Positions 44,885 through 56,120 of a stretch of DNA of 64,000 nt are shown piece after piece. The position numbers and the translations under genes are program-made. The stretch is from Telluria beijingensis (GTDB lineage: Bacteria; Pseudomonadota; Gammaproteobacteria; Burkholderiales; Burkholderiaceae_D), in NCBI RefSeq assembly GCF_030770395.1, contig NZ_CP132480.1:1882891-1946890 (forward strand), read 5' to 3'. Position 1 is the first letter of the stretch. The number at the start of each line of letters is the position of its first letter. The notes under the pieces are model-generated. The model ran no database searches, had not been told where the DNA came from, and saw only the letters and a list, made by a program, of their open reading frames with translations.

Positions 44885-45002
44885 GCAAAATGGCTACGTG
44901 CGGCATCGTACGGACACAAGCGGCAATTTTGTGGCAATCTGTAAGCCTTCACGGAAAGTATCGTGAATATCAATAACAGCGGTCAGACCGCGAGGAGAAA
45001 GC

Positions 45003-45188
45003 ATGAGCAAGTCGTCCAGATACGAATGGCGTGACCAGCAGGCATCCCTGCAAGAGCGCATGAAAACCTTCATCGAAAACCCTGGCGCCGACCAGATGGA
45101 AGCCGTCATCGCAGAAATGCGTACCTATGCCGCCGCCGCCAAGGCCGGCACGATCGATATCCCCGAGCGTTTCGTCAGCTTCAGCTGA
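45003..45188 (+). CDS. small hypothetical protein, 61 aa
   Basis: A 61-residue, charged, helical protein starting MSKSSRYEWRDQQASLQERM and ending ERFVSFS. No signal peptide or membrane segment is present. The ATG has a strong AGGAGAAAGC ribosome site, and a rho-independent terminator follows 20 bp after the stop, which together make it a credible gene. I do not recognise a family. Confidence 0.75.
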   Translation: MSKSSRYEWRDQQASLQERMKTFIENPGADQMEAVIAEMRTYAAAAKAGTIDIPERFVSFS

Positions 45189-45208
45189 AGCAACAGCAGC
45201 TCAATACC

Positions 45209-45241
45209 ATGCCGCCGGGTGCAAGCCAGGCGGCATTTTTT
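45209..45241 (+). terminator. rho-independent terminator after the 61-aa gene
   Basis: ATGCCGCC and GGCGGCAT form an 8-bp stem with a 12-nt loop followed by six T counting the stem end. It ends the small gene and is convergent with the next one. Confidence 0.88.
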
Positions 45242-45250
45242 ATGGCCGCA

Positions 45251-45574
45251 TCAGACCGCCGGCACCGGCACCGGCCTGGCCTGCTCTTCGACGTCGTAGA
45301 TGCGCGTGAGCAGGTGCACCTTGCGCGGCGCCCGGTGGCGTTCATGCACTTCGCGGGTGAGCACCTCGACCCGGCGCGGCCGCAGCGCCACCTGCTGCGG
45401 ATCGACGGTGCCGATGGCGCCCGGCACGTACTGGCTGAACTGCGAGGCCAGCAGCTGGGACACCGTGCCGCAGATGGTCGCCGGCGCGCCGTGGACCGTG
45501 GTGTGGAGTTCGAAACAGCGGGTTTCCGGTAATACGTAGACGATCCCGACGTATTCAATGCTGTGCTCGTCCAT
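45251..45574 (-). CDS. hypothetical protein, 107 aa
   Basis: A 107-residue soluble protein beginning MDEHSIEYVGIVYVLPETR with a mixed alpha/beta look (ELHTTVHGAPATICGTVSQLL; PRRVEVLTREVHERH) and a Pro/Val tail. No membrane segment or signal is present. The start is fixed by AGGAGG 7 bp upstream. It is read opposite to its neighbours. I do not recognise a family; no function is proposed. Confidence 0.7.
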   Translation of the reverse strand: MDEHSIEYVGIVYVLPETRCFELHTTVHGAPATICGTVSQLLASQFSQYVPGAIGTVDPQQVALRPRRVEVLTREVHERHRAPRKVHLLTRIYDVEEQARPVPVPAV

Positions 45575-45795
45575 CTGGGCCTCCTGGGCTGAACGCGGAC
45601 GCGGCAAGCCGGCGTGCCGCCGCATGCTCTCATCATAGGCTTTTGGCGGGCGCTGGCAAGCGGCGCACACTGCGCCATGCAACTCGCGCCGCGTTCGTGC
45701 ATGTCGCGCCGCCTGGCGCCGCTTCGTCGCAAACCGCGGCAAGGCCCAATCCGCTCTCCCAGAATGGCTCCATCGACCACCTGACGGAGACTTCC

Positions 45796-46203
45796 ATGAA
45801 ACGCCTTGCCCTTCTGCTCGCCCTGCTGTCCAGCGCCGCCTGCCATGCCGCCGACCTGTCGATCCGCGTCGACGGCGTACGCGCCGATGGCGGCGCGGTG
45901 CGGGTCGCCCTGTTCGACAGCGCCGACCGCTTCCTCAAGCGCCCGCTGCAGACCGCCAGTGCGCCGGCGCGCGAAGGCGTCACCACGCTCGAGATCAAGG
46001 ACCTGGCGACCGGCCAGTACGCCATCGCGGTCTACCATGACGCCAACGACAACGGCAAGCTGGACCAGAACATGATGGGCATCCCGGTCGAGGCGACCGG
46101 CTTCAGCAACGATGCTTTGGGCAATATGGGCCCGCCGGCCTTCGAGGCGGCCCGCTTCGCGCTGCCGGCCGAGGGCAATGCCATCCGCGTCACCCTGCGC
46201 TGA
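45796..46203 (+). CDS. DUF2141 exported protein
   Basis: A 135-residue protein with signal peptide (about 1-20, CHAADL) and a beta-rich DUF2141 domain (LSIRVDGVRADGGAVRVALFDS; LATGQYAIAVYHDANDNGKLDQN). DUF2141 proteins often sit beside carotenoid genes, and here a carotenoid cleavage oxygenase follows after 7 bp. The Asp/Asn-rich DANDNGKLD loop could bind calcium. GGAGACTTCC precedes the ATG. It heads a four-gene unit ending with a two-component system. Confidence 0.88.
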   Translation: MKRLALLLALLSSAACHAADLSIRVDGVRADGGAVRVALFDSADRFLKRPLQTASAPAREGVTTLEIKDLATGQYAIAVYHDANDNGKLDQNMMGIPVEATGFSNDALGNMGPPAFEAARFALPAEGNAIRVTLR

Positions 46204-46210
46204 GGCCGCC

Positions 46211-47695
46211 ATGGACCGCCGTCACTTTTTGCACACCGGCGCCGCCCTCGGCGCTTTCGCCCTCGCCAGCGCCGCGCGCGCCGACGAGGCCACCTACCGC
46301 AGTTTCCACGCCGCCCTGGCGCGCGATCCGTCGCTGGCGGTGTATGCCGACCAGGCCGGCGACCAGCAAGGCGAGGCCGTCGTCAAGGGCCGCCTGCCGC
46401 GCGACCTGCGCGGCACCTTCTACCGCAACGGCCCGGGCCGTTTCGAACTGGGCGGGGAACGCTACCACCACTGGTTCGACGGCGACGGCTTTGCCCAGGC
46501 CTGGACCGTCGGCGGCGGCAAGGTGGCTCACCGCGGCCGCTTCGTCGAGACCCAGCGCTACCGCGACGAAAGCGCCGCCGGCCAGTTCCTGTATCCGGCC
46601 TTCGGCACGCTGGTCACGCGCCGGGGCGTGCGCGACAACGACACGATGAATGCGGCCAATACCAACCTGCTGCCCTACGACGGCCGGCTGTATGCGCTGT
46701 GGGAAGGCGGCTCGGCGACCGAGCTCGATCCGGCCACCCTGGCCACGCGCGGCGTAAAAACCTGGGGCGACGAGCTGCGCGCGATGCCGTTCTCGGCCCA
46801 TCCGAAGCTCGACCCGCGCGGCGGCATGTGGAATTTCGGCACGCTGCCAGGGGCCGACCGGCTGGCGATCTACCAGATCGGCCCGCAGGGCCAGGTGTTG
46901 CGCACCGCCCTGGTACCGGTGCCGCAGCTGGCGATGGTGCATGATTTCGTCGTCAGCGCGAAACACCTGATCTTCATCGTGCCGCCCTACGACCTGCTGA
47001 AGGATCCCGGCCTGAGTTTCGCCGACCGCCATAAATGGGCCGGAAGCGGGAACAGCGCGCGTCCGGCGCGGGTGATCGTGGTGGCGAAGGACACGCTGGC
47101 GCTGCGCCAGGTGTTCGAGCTGCCGCCGCAGATGGTGTTCCACTTCGGGAATGCCTGGGAAGACGGCGACTGCACCCGCTTCGATGTCGTGCTGCACGAG
47201 GGCGACGCGCTGGCCGAGGTCAGCACCGTGATGGCTGGCAGGCACACGCCGCCGCGCAGCCGCACGGTGCAGGTCACGCTGGACTATGCCAGCGACCAGG
47301 CGCGCGCGCAGCGCCTGTTCGGCACCAGCGAATTCCCGCGCGTGATGCCGCAGGTGGCGATGGCGCGCCACCGCAGGCTGGCCCTGCTGGGCAGCAGTGG
47401 CGCCTCCACGGACCTGCGGCTCGACAGCGTCAACCTGGTCGACCTCGATACCGGCAAGGTCGATGGTTACGCCTTCGGCGCCGGCTGGCAGGTCGAGGAA
47501 CACGTGCTGGTCCCGCGCCGCAACCCGCGTTCGGAAACCGACGGCTATCTGGTCGGCGTGGCCCAGGACCTGCGCGCCGGCGTCACCGTGATGACGGTGT
47601 TCGATGCGGCAGGCATCAAGGATGGGCCGGTGGCGCTGGCGCGACTGCCCTATCGCGCACCGCACTGCTTTCATGGTAATTTCTTAACTGCATGA
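46211..47695 (+). CDS. carotenoid cleavage oxygenase with Tat-type signal
   Basis: A 494-residue member of the RPE65/carotenoid oxygenase family, which cleaves carotenoid or stilbene double bonds with a four-histidine iron. The four ligands fit H197 (SAHPKLD), H244 (MVHDFV), H311 (VFHFGNAWE) and H488 (CFHGNF). The N-terminus, MDRRHFLHTGAALGAFALAS, has a twin-arginine motif and an AxA-like cleavage site (AARA), so the enzyme should be exported folded. Most family members are cytosolic or membrane-associated, so export is notable. It overlaps the kinase gene by 4 bp (ATGA) and follows DUF2141 by 7 bp. Confidence 0.92.
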   Translation: MDRRHFLHTGAALGAFALASAARADEATYRSFHAALARDPSLAVYADQAGDQQGEAVVKGRLPRDLRGTFYRNGPGRFELGGERYHHWFDGDGFAQAWTVGGGKVAHRGRFVETQRYRDESAAGQFLYPAFGTLVTRRGVRDNDTMNAANTNLLPYDGRLYALWEGGSATELDPATLATRGVKTWGDELRAMPFSAHPKLDPRGGMWNFGTLPGADRLAIYQIGPQGQVLRTALVPVPQLAMVHDFVVSAKHLIFIVPPYDLLKDPGLSFADRHKWAGSGNSARPARVIVVAKDTLALRQVFELPPQMVFHFGNAWEDGDCTRFDVVLHEGDALAEVSTVMAGRHTPPRSRTVQVTLDYASDQARAQRLFGTSEFPRVMPQVAMARHRRLALLGSSGASTDLRLDSVNLVDLDTGKVDGYAFGAGWQVEEHVLVPRRNPRSETDGYLVGVAQDLRAGVTVMTVFDAAGIKDGPVALARLPYRAPHCFHGNFLTA

Positions 47696-48849
47696 ATACT
47701 GCCTCTCCCACCCTGGCGCGCAGGCGCAGCCACCCGCTGGAACTGTTCCCGGTGTTCCGGCGCTGGCCGCGCTCGACCGGGCGCGACCTGCTCTATACGG
47801 CGCTGTGGAACACGCTGATCGCACTGGCGATCACGGTGGTATTGCAGGCCTTCGGCAACTGGCCGTCGTCGTTCTTCACCATGTTCGGCTACAGCCTGCT
47901 GGCTTCGCAGTGCGTCGGTTTTCCCGTCCATGGCGCGCTGCGGCTGCTGGAAACGGTGGTGCCGCCGACCACCAGCCGGCTAGCCGCGCGCCTGCTCGAA
48001 CTGGCCGCCATCGCCCTGTGCGCTGCCTTCGGACTGGTCCTGTCGGGCGCCATCCTGCGCGGCGTCCCCCCAGTCCTGAATTCCGATGCGCTTGCGGGCT
48101 TGCTGCCGCTCGGCCTGGTGATTGGCGCGGCGATGCTGACGGTGCTGGTGGCGGGCGAGCGCCGCATCGAGCGCCAGACCCTAGAGGCGCGCCAGCAGGA
48201 ACAGATGGCGAACGCCGCGAGGCTGCTGGCCGAGGCCCAGCTCAGCGCCCTGCAGGCCCAGATCGAGCCGCACTTCCTGTACAACACGCTGGCCAATGTG
48301 GTCAGCCTGATCGACAGCCATCCAGCTCAAGCAAAACGCATGCTGGAACGCTTCATCGACTACCTGCGCGCCAGCCTGGCCGCCAGCCGCGCCGGCAGCG
48401 CCACGCTCGGCGCCGAACTGGACCTGGCGGCAAGCTATCTCGACGTGCTGGGCGTGCGCATGGGCGAGCGCCTGCGCTGGCGCATCGAGGCAGGCGATGC
48501 CGCCCGCGCGCTGCCGATCGCGCCGATGCTGGTCCAGCCGCTGGTGGAAAACGCCGTCATGCACGGGCTGGAACCCAAGGTGGACGGCGGCGAGATCGTG
48601 CTGCACGCCGCCGTTGCTGACGGCGTGCTGCGGATCGAGGTGCGCGACAGCGGCCGCGGACTGGTGGCCGCGCCGCCGCGTCCCGGCGGCGGCGTCGGCC
48701 TGTCCAACCTGCGCGCGCGCGTGCGCCAGTTGCACGGCCAGGGCGCGCGCCTGGAACTGCTCGACAATCCCGGCGGCGGCGTGGTCGCGCGCCTGATTCT
48801 CCCCCTTTCACAGACCGAGGTGACACCATCGACCGCTGCCTTGCCCTGA
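47692..48849 (+). CDS. LytS/AlgZ-type sensor histidine kinase
   Basis: A 385-residue kinase with about four transmembrane helices (~33-52, ~60-80, ~103-123, ~136-155), no large periplasmic domain, a coiled linker (~157-185) and a His_kinase domain with QIEPHFLYNTLANVV (H194) and HATPase_c (PLVENAVMHGLEPK; GVGLSNLRARV). It phosphorylates the LytTR regulator encoded next. ATGA overlap with the carotenoid oxygenase gene implies translational coupling. Kinases of this type sense membrane-dissolved or small signals. Confidence 0.93.
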   Translation: MNTASPTLARRRSHPLELFPVFRRWPRSTGRDLLYTALWNTLIALAITVVLQAFGNWPSSFFTMFGYSLLASQCVGFPVHGALRLLETVVPPTTSRLAARLLELAAIALCAAFGLVLSGAILRGVPPVLNSDALAGLLPLGLVIGAAMLTVLVAGERRIERQTLEARQQEQMANAARLLAEAQLSALQAQIEPHFLYNTLANVVSLIDSHPAQAKRMLERFIDYLRASLAASRAGSATLGAELDLAASYLDVLGVRMGERLRWRIEAGDAARALPIAPMLVQPLVENAVMHGLEPKVDGGEIVLHAAVADGVLRIEVRDSGRGLVAAPPRPGGGVGLSNLRARVRQLHGQGARLELLDNPGGGVVARLILPLSQTEVTPSTAALP

Positions 48850-49610
48850 TCGCCGACGACGAACCCCATCTGCTCGATTACCTGGCATCCCAGTTGCTCG
48901 ACGCCTGGCCGAACCTGGAGATCGTGCGCGCGCCGAACGGCCTCGAAGCGCTGCGCCTGATCGACGAACTGGCGCCGCAAGTGATCTTCCTGGACATCCA
49001 GATGCCCGGACTGACCGGGATCGACCTGGCGGCGCGGCTGTGCGCCGGTGGGAATGCCCCGCGCATGGTGTTCACCACCGCGCACGAGCACTATGCGGCG
49101 CAGGCCTTCGAGCACGAAGCCTTCGACTATTTGCTGAAACCGATCCGCCAGGAGCGGCTGGCGCGCACGGTGGAGCGTTTGCGCGCGGCCCTCGCCACGC
49201 CGACGCCAGCGTTGCCGGCGGATGCGCTGCAGGCGCTGCTGCGCCAATTGGGAGCCGGTGTTCCTGCAGCACCTGCCGCGCCGGCGCCGCTGCAATGGAT
49301 CCGCGCCGCGGCCGGCCAGGAGACGCGCCTGATCGCGGTCGAGGAAGTGATCTACTTCCAGAGCAACGACAAGTACACCAGCGTATTCCTGCCCGATGGC
49401 GAAAGCCTGATCCGCACGCCGCTGCGGCAGTTGAAGGAGCAGCTCGATCCGCAGCAGTTCTGGCAGATCCACCGTGGCGTGATCGTGGCGGCGCGCCACG
49501 TGGCGGGCACGCGCACCGATTTCCGGGGGCGGCTGCATGTGAAGCTCAAGGGGCGGGATGAGCAGCTGGTGGTGAGCCGCAATTACATGGATGTGTTCAG
49601 GCAGATGTGA
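48828..49610 (+). CDS. LytTR-family response regulator with non-standard (AUC) start
   Basis: A 260-residue regulator if started at ATC 48828. The receiver domain has the acidic pair at residues 10-11 (LIADDEPHLLDYLA), phospho-acceptor D56 (VIFLDIQMPG) and K near 110 (YLLKPI). The LytTR DNA-binding domain fills the C-terminus (TRLIAVEEVIYFQSNDKYT; FWQIHRGVIVAARHV). There is no in-frame ATG, GTG or TTG between the 3' end of the kinase gene and TTG 48894, and starting at 48894 would remove the first strand and the DD pocket. CCGAGG lies 8 bp before the ATC. A sequencing error is the alternative. It overlaps the kinase gene by 22 bp. Confidence 0.85.
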   Translation: MDRCLALIADDEPHLLDYLASQLLDAWPNLEIVRAPNGLEALRLIDELAPQVIFLDIQMPGLTGIDLAARLCAGGNAPRMVFTTAHEHYAAQAFEHEAFDYLLKPIRQERLARTVERLRAALATPTPALPADALQALLRQLGAGVPAAPAAPAPLQWIRAAAGQETRLIAVEEVIYFQSNDKYTSVFLPDGESLIRTPLRQLKEQLDPQQFWQIHRGVIVAARHVAGTRTDFRGRLHVKLKGRDEQLVVSRNYMDVFRQM

Positions 49611-49643
49611 TTTGCCACGTTTTTCAGTTCTTTCGTTAGCCCC

Positions 49644-49774
49644 AAAACGTCGTCCCCGCGCAGGCGGGGACCCAAGTTTTAAGCTCACCACCATCGGTTG
49701 ACGAAGTGGTCAAGCAAGCAAACTTTGGTCCCCGCCTGCGCGGGGAGTCGTTACTGCCAGTGGCAGTAACGACG
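49644..49774. repeat. REP/BIME-like element B with an inserted hairpin
   Basis: Two opposed units as in element A but with CCCC/GGGG in place of CCC/GGG (CGTCGTCCCCGCGCAGGCGG). The right unit is interrupted after GCGGGGA by a perfect 27-bp palindrome (arms GTCGTTACTGCCA, 49747-49759 and 49761-49773), which ends with the GACG that would close the repeat. It lies between the response-regulator gene and lpdA and may act as a terminator for both convergent transcripts. Confidence 0.85.
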
Positions 49775-49795
49775 TGCGACCGTTGCGGGCCGCGA

Positions 49796-51601
49796 TTACT
49801 TCTTGCGCGGCGGCGGCAGGTCGGTGCAGACGCCTTCGTAGGCCTCGGCCGCCATGCCGATCGACTCGCCCAGGGTCGGGTGCGGGTGGATGGTCTTGCC
49901 GATGTCCACGCCGTCCGCGCCCATCTCGATCGCCAGCGCGATCTCGCCGATCATGTCGCCGGCATTGGTGCCGACGATGGTGCCGCCGACGATGCGGTGG
50001 GTCTCGGCGTCGAACAGCAGCTTGGTGAAGCCTTCGTCGCGGCCGTTGGCGACCGCGCGGCCGCTGGCGTTCCACGGGAAGTGGCCCTTCTCGACCTTGA
50101 TGCCCTTCTGCTTCGCTTCATCCTCGGTCAGGCCGACCCATGCCACCTCGGGATCGGTATAGGCCACCGACGGGATCACCTTGGCGTCGAAGTGGGTCTT
50201 CTTGTCGAGCGCCGCTTCGGCCGCCACGTGCGCCTCGTGCACCGCCTTGTGCGCCAGCATCGGCTGGCCCACCAGGTCGCCGATGGCGAAGATGTGCGGC
50301 ACATTGGTGCGCATCTGGCCGTCGACCGCGATGAAGCCGCGATCGCTCACGGTCACGCCAGCCTTGTCGGCAGCGATCTTCTTGCCATTCGGGCTGCGGC
50401 CCACGGCCACCAGCACCAGGTCGTACAGCTGCGGTTCCGGCGACGTCGCGCCGGCTTCGGCCGCTTCGAAGGTGACCTTGATCCCTTCCGGCAGCGCTTC
50501 CACGCCGACGGTCTTGGTCTTCAACATGATGTTGTCGAAGCGGTGGGCATTGAACTTCTGCCACACCTTGACCGCTTCGCGGTCGGCGCCCTGCATCAGG
50601 CCATCCATCATCTCGACCACGTCGATGCGCGAGCCCAGCGACGAATAGACGGTCGCCATCTCGAGGCCGATGATGCCGCCACCGATGACCAGCATCTTCT
50701 TCGGCACCTGGCGCAGTTCCAGCGCGCCGGTCGAATCGACGATGCGTGGGTCTTCCGGCACGAACGGCAGTTTCACGACCGACGAACCGGCGGCGATGAT
50801 CGCCTTCTTGAAGCCGACGACCTTCTTGGCGCCGTCAGGACCGGTGACCTCGATGTGGTTCGGGCTCAGGAACTGGCCCACGCCCTGCACCACATTGACC
50901 TTGCGCGCCTTGGCCATGAAGGCCAGGCCGCCGGTCATCTTCTTGATCACGCCATCCTTGTGCGCGCGCAGCTTGTCGATGTCGACTTGCGGCTTGTCGA
51001 ATGCCACGCCGAGGTCGGCCATGTGCGCGGTTTCATCCATGATGTGCGCCACGTGCAGCAGCGCCTTCGATGGGATGCAACCCACGTTCAGGCAGACGCC
51101 GCCCAGGGTCGCGTACTTCTCGACCAGCACGGTGTTCATGCCGAGATCGGCGGCGCGGAAGGCGGCCGAGTAGCCGCCAGGGCCGGCGCCGAGCACCATC
51201 ATCTCGCATTCGATGTCGACCTGGCCGCTGTAGCTCGATGCGTTCGGCGCCGGCGCGGCCGGTGCAGCGACAGGAGCCGGCTTTGCCGGGGCCTGCGACT
51301 CGGTCGGCGCTGCCGGCTTTTCAGCTGGCTTGTCGGCCGGTTTCTCGGCTGGCGCAGATGCGCCCGACTCTTCCACCGTCAACAGCAGCGTGCCTTCATT
51401 GATCTTGTCGCCGACCTTGACCGAGATGTCCTTGACGACGCCGGCGTGGGTCGACGGGATCTCCATACTGGCCTTGTCCGATTCGACGGTGATCAGTGAC
51501 TGGTCGACCTTGATCGTGTCGCCGGCCTTGACCATCAGCTCGATCACTTCGACGTCCTTGAAGTCGCCGATATTCGGGACTTTCACTTCAACAGTGCTCA
51601 T
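49796..51601 (-). CDS. lpdA: dihydrolipoyl dehydrogenase with N-terminal lipoyl domain (PDH E3)
   Basis: A 601-residue fusion: a lipoyl domain (about 1-75, lipoyl Lys in [10 protein letters not shown]), a Pro/Ala-rich linker, then the flavoprotein with GAGPGGYSAAFRAADLG, redox cysteines in GGVCLNVGCIPSK, the NAD-binding GGGIIGLEMATVYSSLG and the C-terminal His-Glu dimer motif (HPHPTLGESIGMAA). It reoxidises dihydrolipoamide of the pyruvate dehydrogenase complex. The lipoyl fusion is a known betaproteobacterial arrangement. It ends the aceE-aceF-lpdA operon, 13 bp after aceF. Confidence 0.96.
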   Translation of the reverse strand: MSTVEVKVPNIGDFKDVEVIELMVKAGDTIKVDQSLITVESDKASMEIPSTHAGVVKDISVKVGDKINEGTLLLTVEESGASAPAEKPADKPAEKPAAPTESQAPAKPAPVAAPAAPAPNASSYSGQVDIECEMMVLGAGPGGYSAAFRAADLGMNTVLVEKYATLGGVCLNVGCIPSKALLHVAHIMDETAHMADLGVAFDKPQVDIDKLRAHKDGVIKKMTGGLAFMAKARKVNVVQGVGQFLSPNHIEVTGPDGAKKVVGFKKAIIAAGSSVVKLPFVPEDPRIVDSTGALELRQVPKKMLVIGGGIIGLEMATVYSSLGSRIDVVEMMDGLMQGADREAVKVWQKFNAHRFDNIMLKTKTVGVEALPEGIKVTFEAAEAGATSPEPQLYDLVLVAVGRSPNGKKIAADKAGVTVSDRGFIAVDGQMRTNVPHIFAIGDLVGQPMLAHKAVHEAHVAAEAALDKKTHFDAKVIPSVAYTDPEVAWVGLTEDEAKQKGIKVEKGHFPWNASGRAVANGRDEGFTKLLFDAETHRIVGGTIVGTNAGDMIGEIALAIEMGADGVDIGKTIHPHPTLGESIGMAAEAYEGVCTDLPPPRKK

Positions 51602-51614
51602 CAATGCGCTCCAA

Positions 51615-53270
51615 TCACAGAAGGGTCTTGCGCAGGTCGGCCAGCACTTCGCCCAGGTACGCGGCGAAGCGCGCGGCGCCGGCGCCGTCGATCACGCGGT
51701 GGTCGTACGACAGCGACATCGGCAGCATCAGGCGCGGCTGGAAGCTCGAACCGTCCCACACCGGCTTCATCGCCGACTTGGACAGGCCCAGGATCGCCAG
51801 TTCAGGTGCGTTGATGATCGGCGTGAAGTTGGTGCCGCCGATGCCGCCCAGCGACGAGATGGTGAAGGTCGCGCCCTGCATCGCGGTCGGCGGCAGCTTG
51901 CCGTCGCGCGCCAGGCCCGAGAGCTCACCCATTTCGGTGGCGATCTGCGAGATGGTCTTCTTGTCCGCATCCTTCACGACCGGGACCACCAGGCCGTTCG
52001 GGGTGTCGGCCGCGAAGCCGATGTTGTAATACTGCTTGGTGATCAGGGCCGCGCCGTCTTCCGACAGCGACGCGTTAAATTGCGGGAATTTCTTGAGCGC
52101 GGCGACGCTCGCCTTGATCACGAAGGCCAGCATGGTCAGCTTGACGTTTGATTTCTGCTTGGCCAGGGCGGCGTTCGAATCGACGCGGAACTGCTCCAGG
52201 TCGGTCACGTCGGCTTCGTCGAAGTGCGTCACGTGCGGGATCATGACCCAGTTGCGATGCAGGTTCGGGCCCGAGATCTTCTTGATGCGCGACAGCGGCA
52301 CGGTTTCGGTCGGACCGAATTTCGAGAAGTCGAGCGACGGCCATGGCAGCAGGTTGATGCCGCCGATGCCGGCGCCGCCACCGGCTGCAGGTGCGGCAGC
52401 TGCTGGCGCGGCCATCACGCCCTTGACGAAATTCTGCACGTCCTGCTGGGTGATGCGGCCCTTAGGACCGGTTCCCGGCACGCGACCCAGGTCGACACCC
52501 AGTTCGCGCGCGAACTTGCGGATCGATGGCGAGGCATGGGCTTTCGAGCCGGTGACGCCTGGCGCGGCTGGCGCGGCGGCCGGCGCAGGCGCGGCAGTCG
52601 GTGCAGGCGCCGCGGCTTGTGCCGGTTCGGCTGCCTTTTCAGGCGCGGCGGCTGGAGCGGCAGGCGCGCCGCCGGTCGCTTCCACGACCAGCACCAGCGA
52701 ACCCTTGGCGACCTTGTCGCCGACCTTCACTTTCAGTTCTTTCACGACGCCGGCATGGCTCGACGGGATTTCCATGCTGGCCTTGTCCGATTCGACCGTG
52801 ATCAGGGACTGGTCGACCTTGATCGTGTCGCCGACCTTCACCATCAGTTCGATGACTTCGACTTCCTTGAAGTCGCCGATGTCGGGCACGGTGACGTCGA
52901 CCGGGCCGCCGGATGCCGCAGGGGCGGCAGCGGCTGGCGCCTCCGCCGGCTTCTCGGCTGGCTTCTCGGCCGCCGCCGGGGCAGCCGCCGGGGCAGCCGC
53001 AGGAGCGGCAGCAGGCACTTCCGCCGCGCCGCCTGCTTCTTCCAGCAGCAGCACCAGCGAACCCATGGCAACCTTGTCGCCGACGTTCACCTTGATTTCT
53101 TTCACGACGCCGGCATGGCTCGATGGGATCTCCATGCTCGCCTTGTCGGATTCGACGGTCAGCAGCGACTGGTCGACCTTGATCGTGTCGCCCGGCTTGA
53201 CCATCAGTTCGATGACTTCGACTTCCTTGAAGTCGCCGATATCGGGGACTTTGACTTCCACAACGCTCAT
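51615..53270 (-). CDS. aceF: pyruvate dehydrogenase E2, dihydrolipoyllysine acetyltransferase
   Basis: A 551-residue E2. Two lipoyl domains (about 1-75 and 123-197, each with [12 protein letters not shown], lipoyl Lys 43 and 163) are joined by long Ala/Pro/Glu-rich linkers. A peripheral-subunit-binding domain ([19 protein letters not shown]) and the catalytic core follow, with [15 protein letters not shown] carrying the DHRxxDG motif. It forms the complex core and transfers acetyl to CoA. With the E3 lipoyl domain the operon encodes three highly similar lipoyl modules. A REP element separates it from aceE. Confidence 0.96.
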   Translation of the reverse strand: MSVVEVKVPDIGDFKEVEVIELMVKPGDTIKVDQSLLTVESDKASMEIPSSHAGVVKEIKVNVGDKVAMGSLVLLLEEAGGAAEVPAAAPAAAPAAAPAAAEKPAEKPAEAPAAAAPAASGGPVDVTVPDIGDFKEVEVIELMVKVGDTIKVDQSLITVESDKASMEIPSSHAGVVKELKVKVGDKVAKGSLVLVVEATGGAPAAPAAAPEKAAEPAQAAAPAPTAAPAPAAAPAAPGVTGSKAHASPSIRKFARELGVDLGRVPGTGPKGRITQQDVQNFVKGVMAAPAAAAPAAGGGAGIGGINLLPWPSLDFSKFGPTETVPLSRIKKISGPNLHRNWVMIPHVTHFDEADVTDLEQFRVDSNAALAKQKSNVKLTMLAFVIKASVAALKKFPQFNASLSEDGAALITKQYYNIGFAADTPNGLVVPVVKDADKKTISQIATEMGELSGLARDGKLPPTAMQGATFTISSLGGIGGTNFTPIINAPELAILGLSKSAMKPVWDGSSFQPRLMLPMSLSYDHRVIDGAGAARFAAYLGEVLADLRKTLL

Positions 53271-53305
53271 AGTGTTAGCTCCAATTTTATTGAGTTAGCC
53301 TCGAC

Positions 53306-53412
53306 CCGTCGTTCCCGCGTAGGCGGGAACCCAAGTTTGCGAGAGCTGCCGATGACGACAACGTCGTGGCGACTCGACGAAACTTGGGTCCCCGCCTGCG
53401 CGGGGACGACGG
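53306..53412. repeat. REP/BIME-like element C between aceE and aceF
   Basis: Left unit CCGTCGTTCCCGCGTAGGCG and right unit ending CGCGGGGACGACGG face each other across ~45 bp. The left hairpin uses TTCCC/GGGAA, the right TCCCC/GGGGA, so each unit is self-complementary despite differing from the other. It lies inside the aceE-aceF intercistronic region, where it may stabilise the upstream aceE message or set relative E1/E2 levels. Confidence 0.85.
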
Positions 53413-53423
53413 AGCGTGAGCAT

Positions 53424-56120
<2,697 letters not shown>

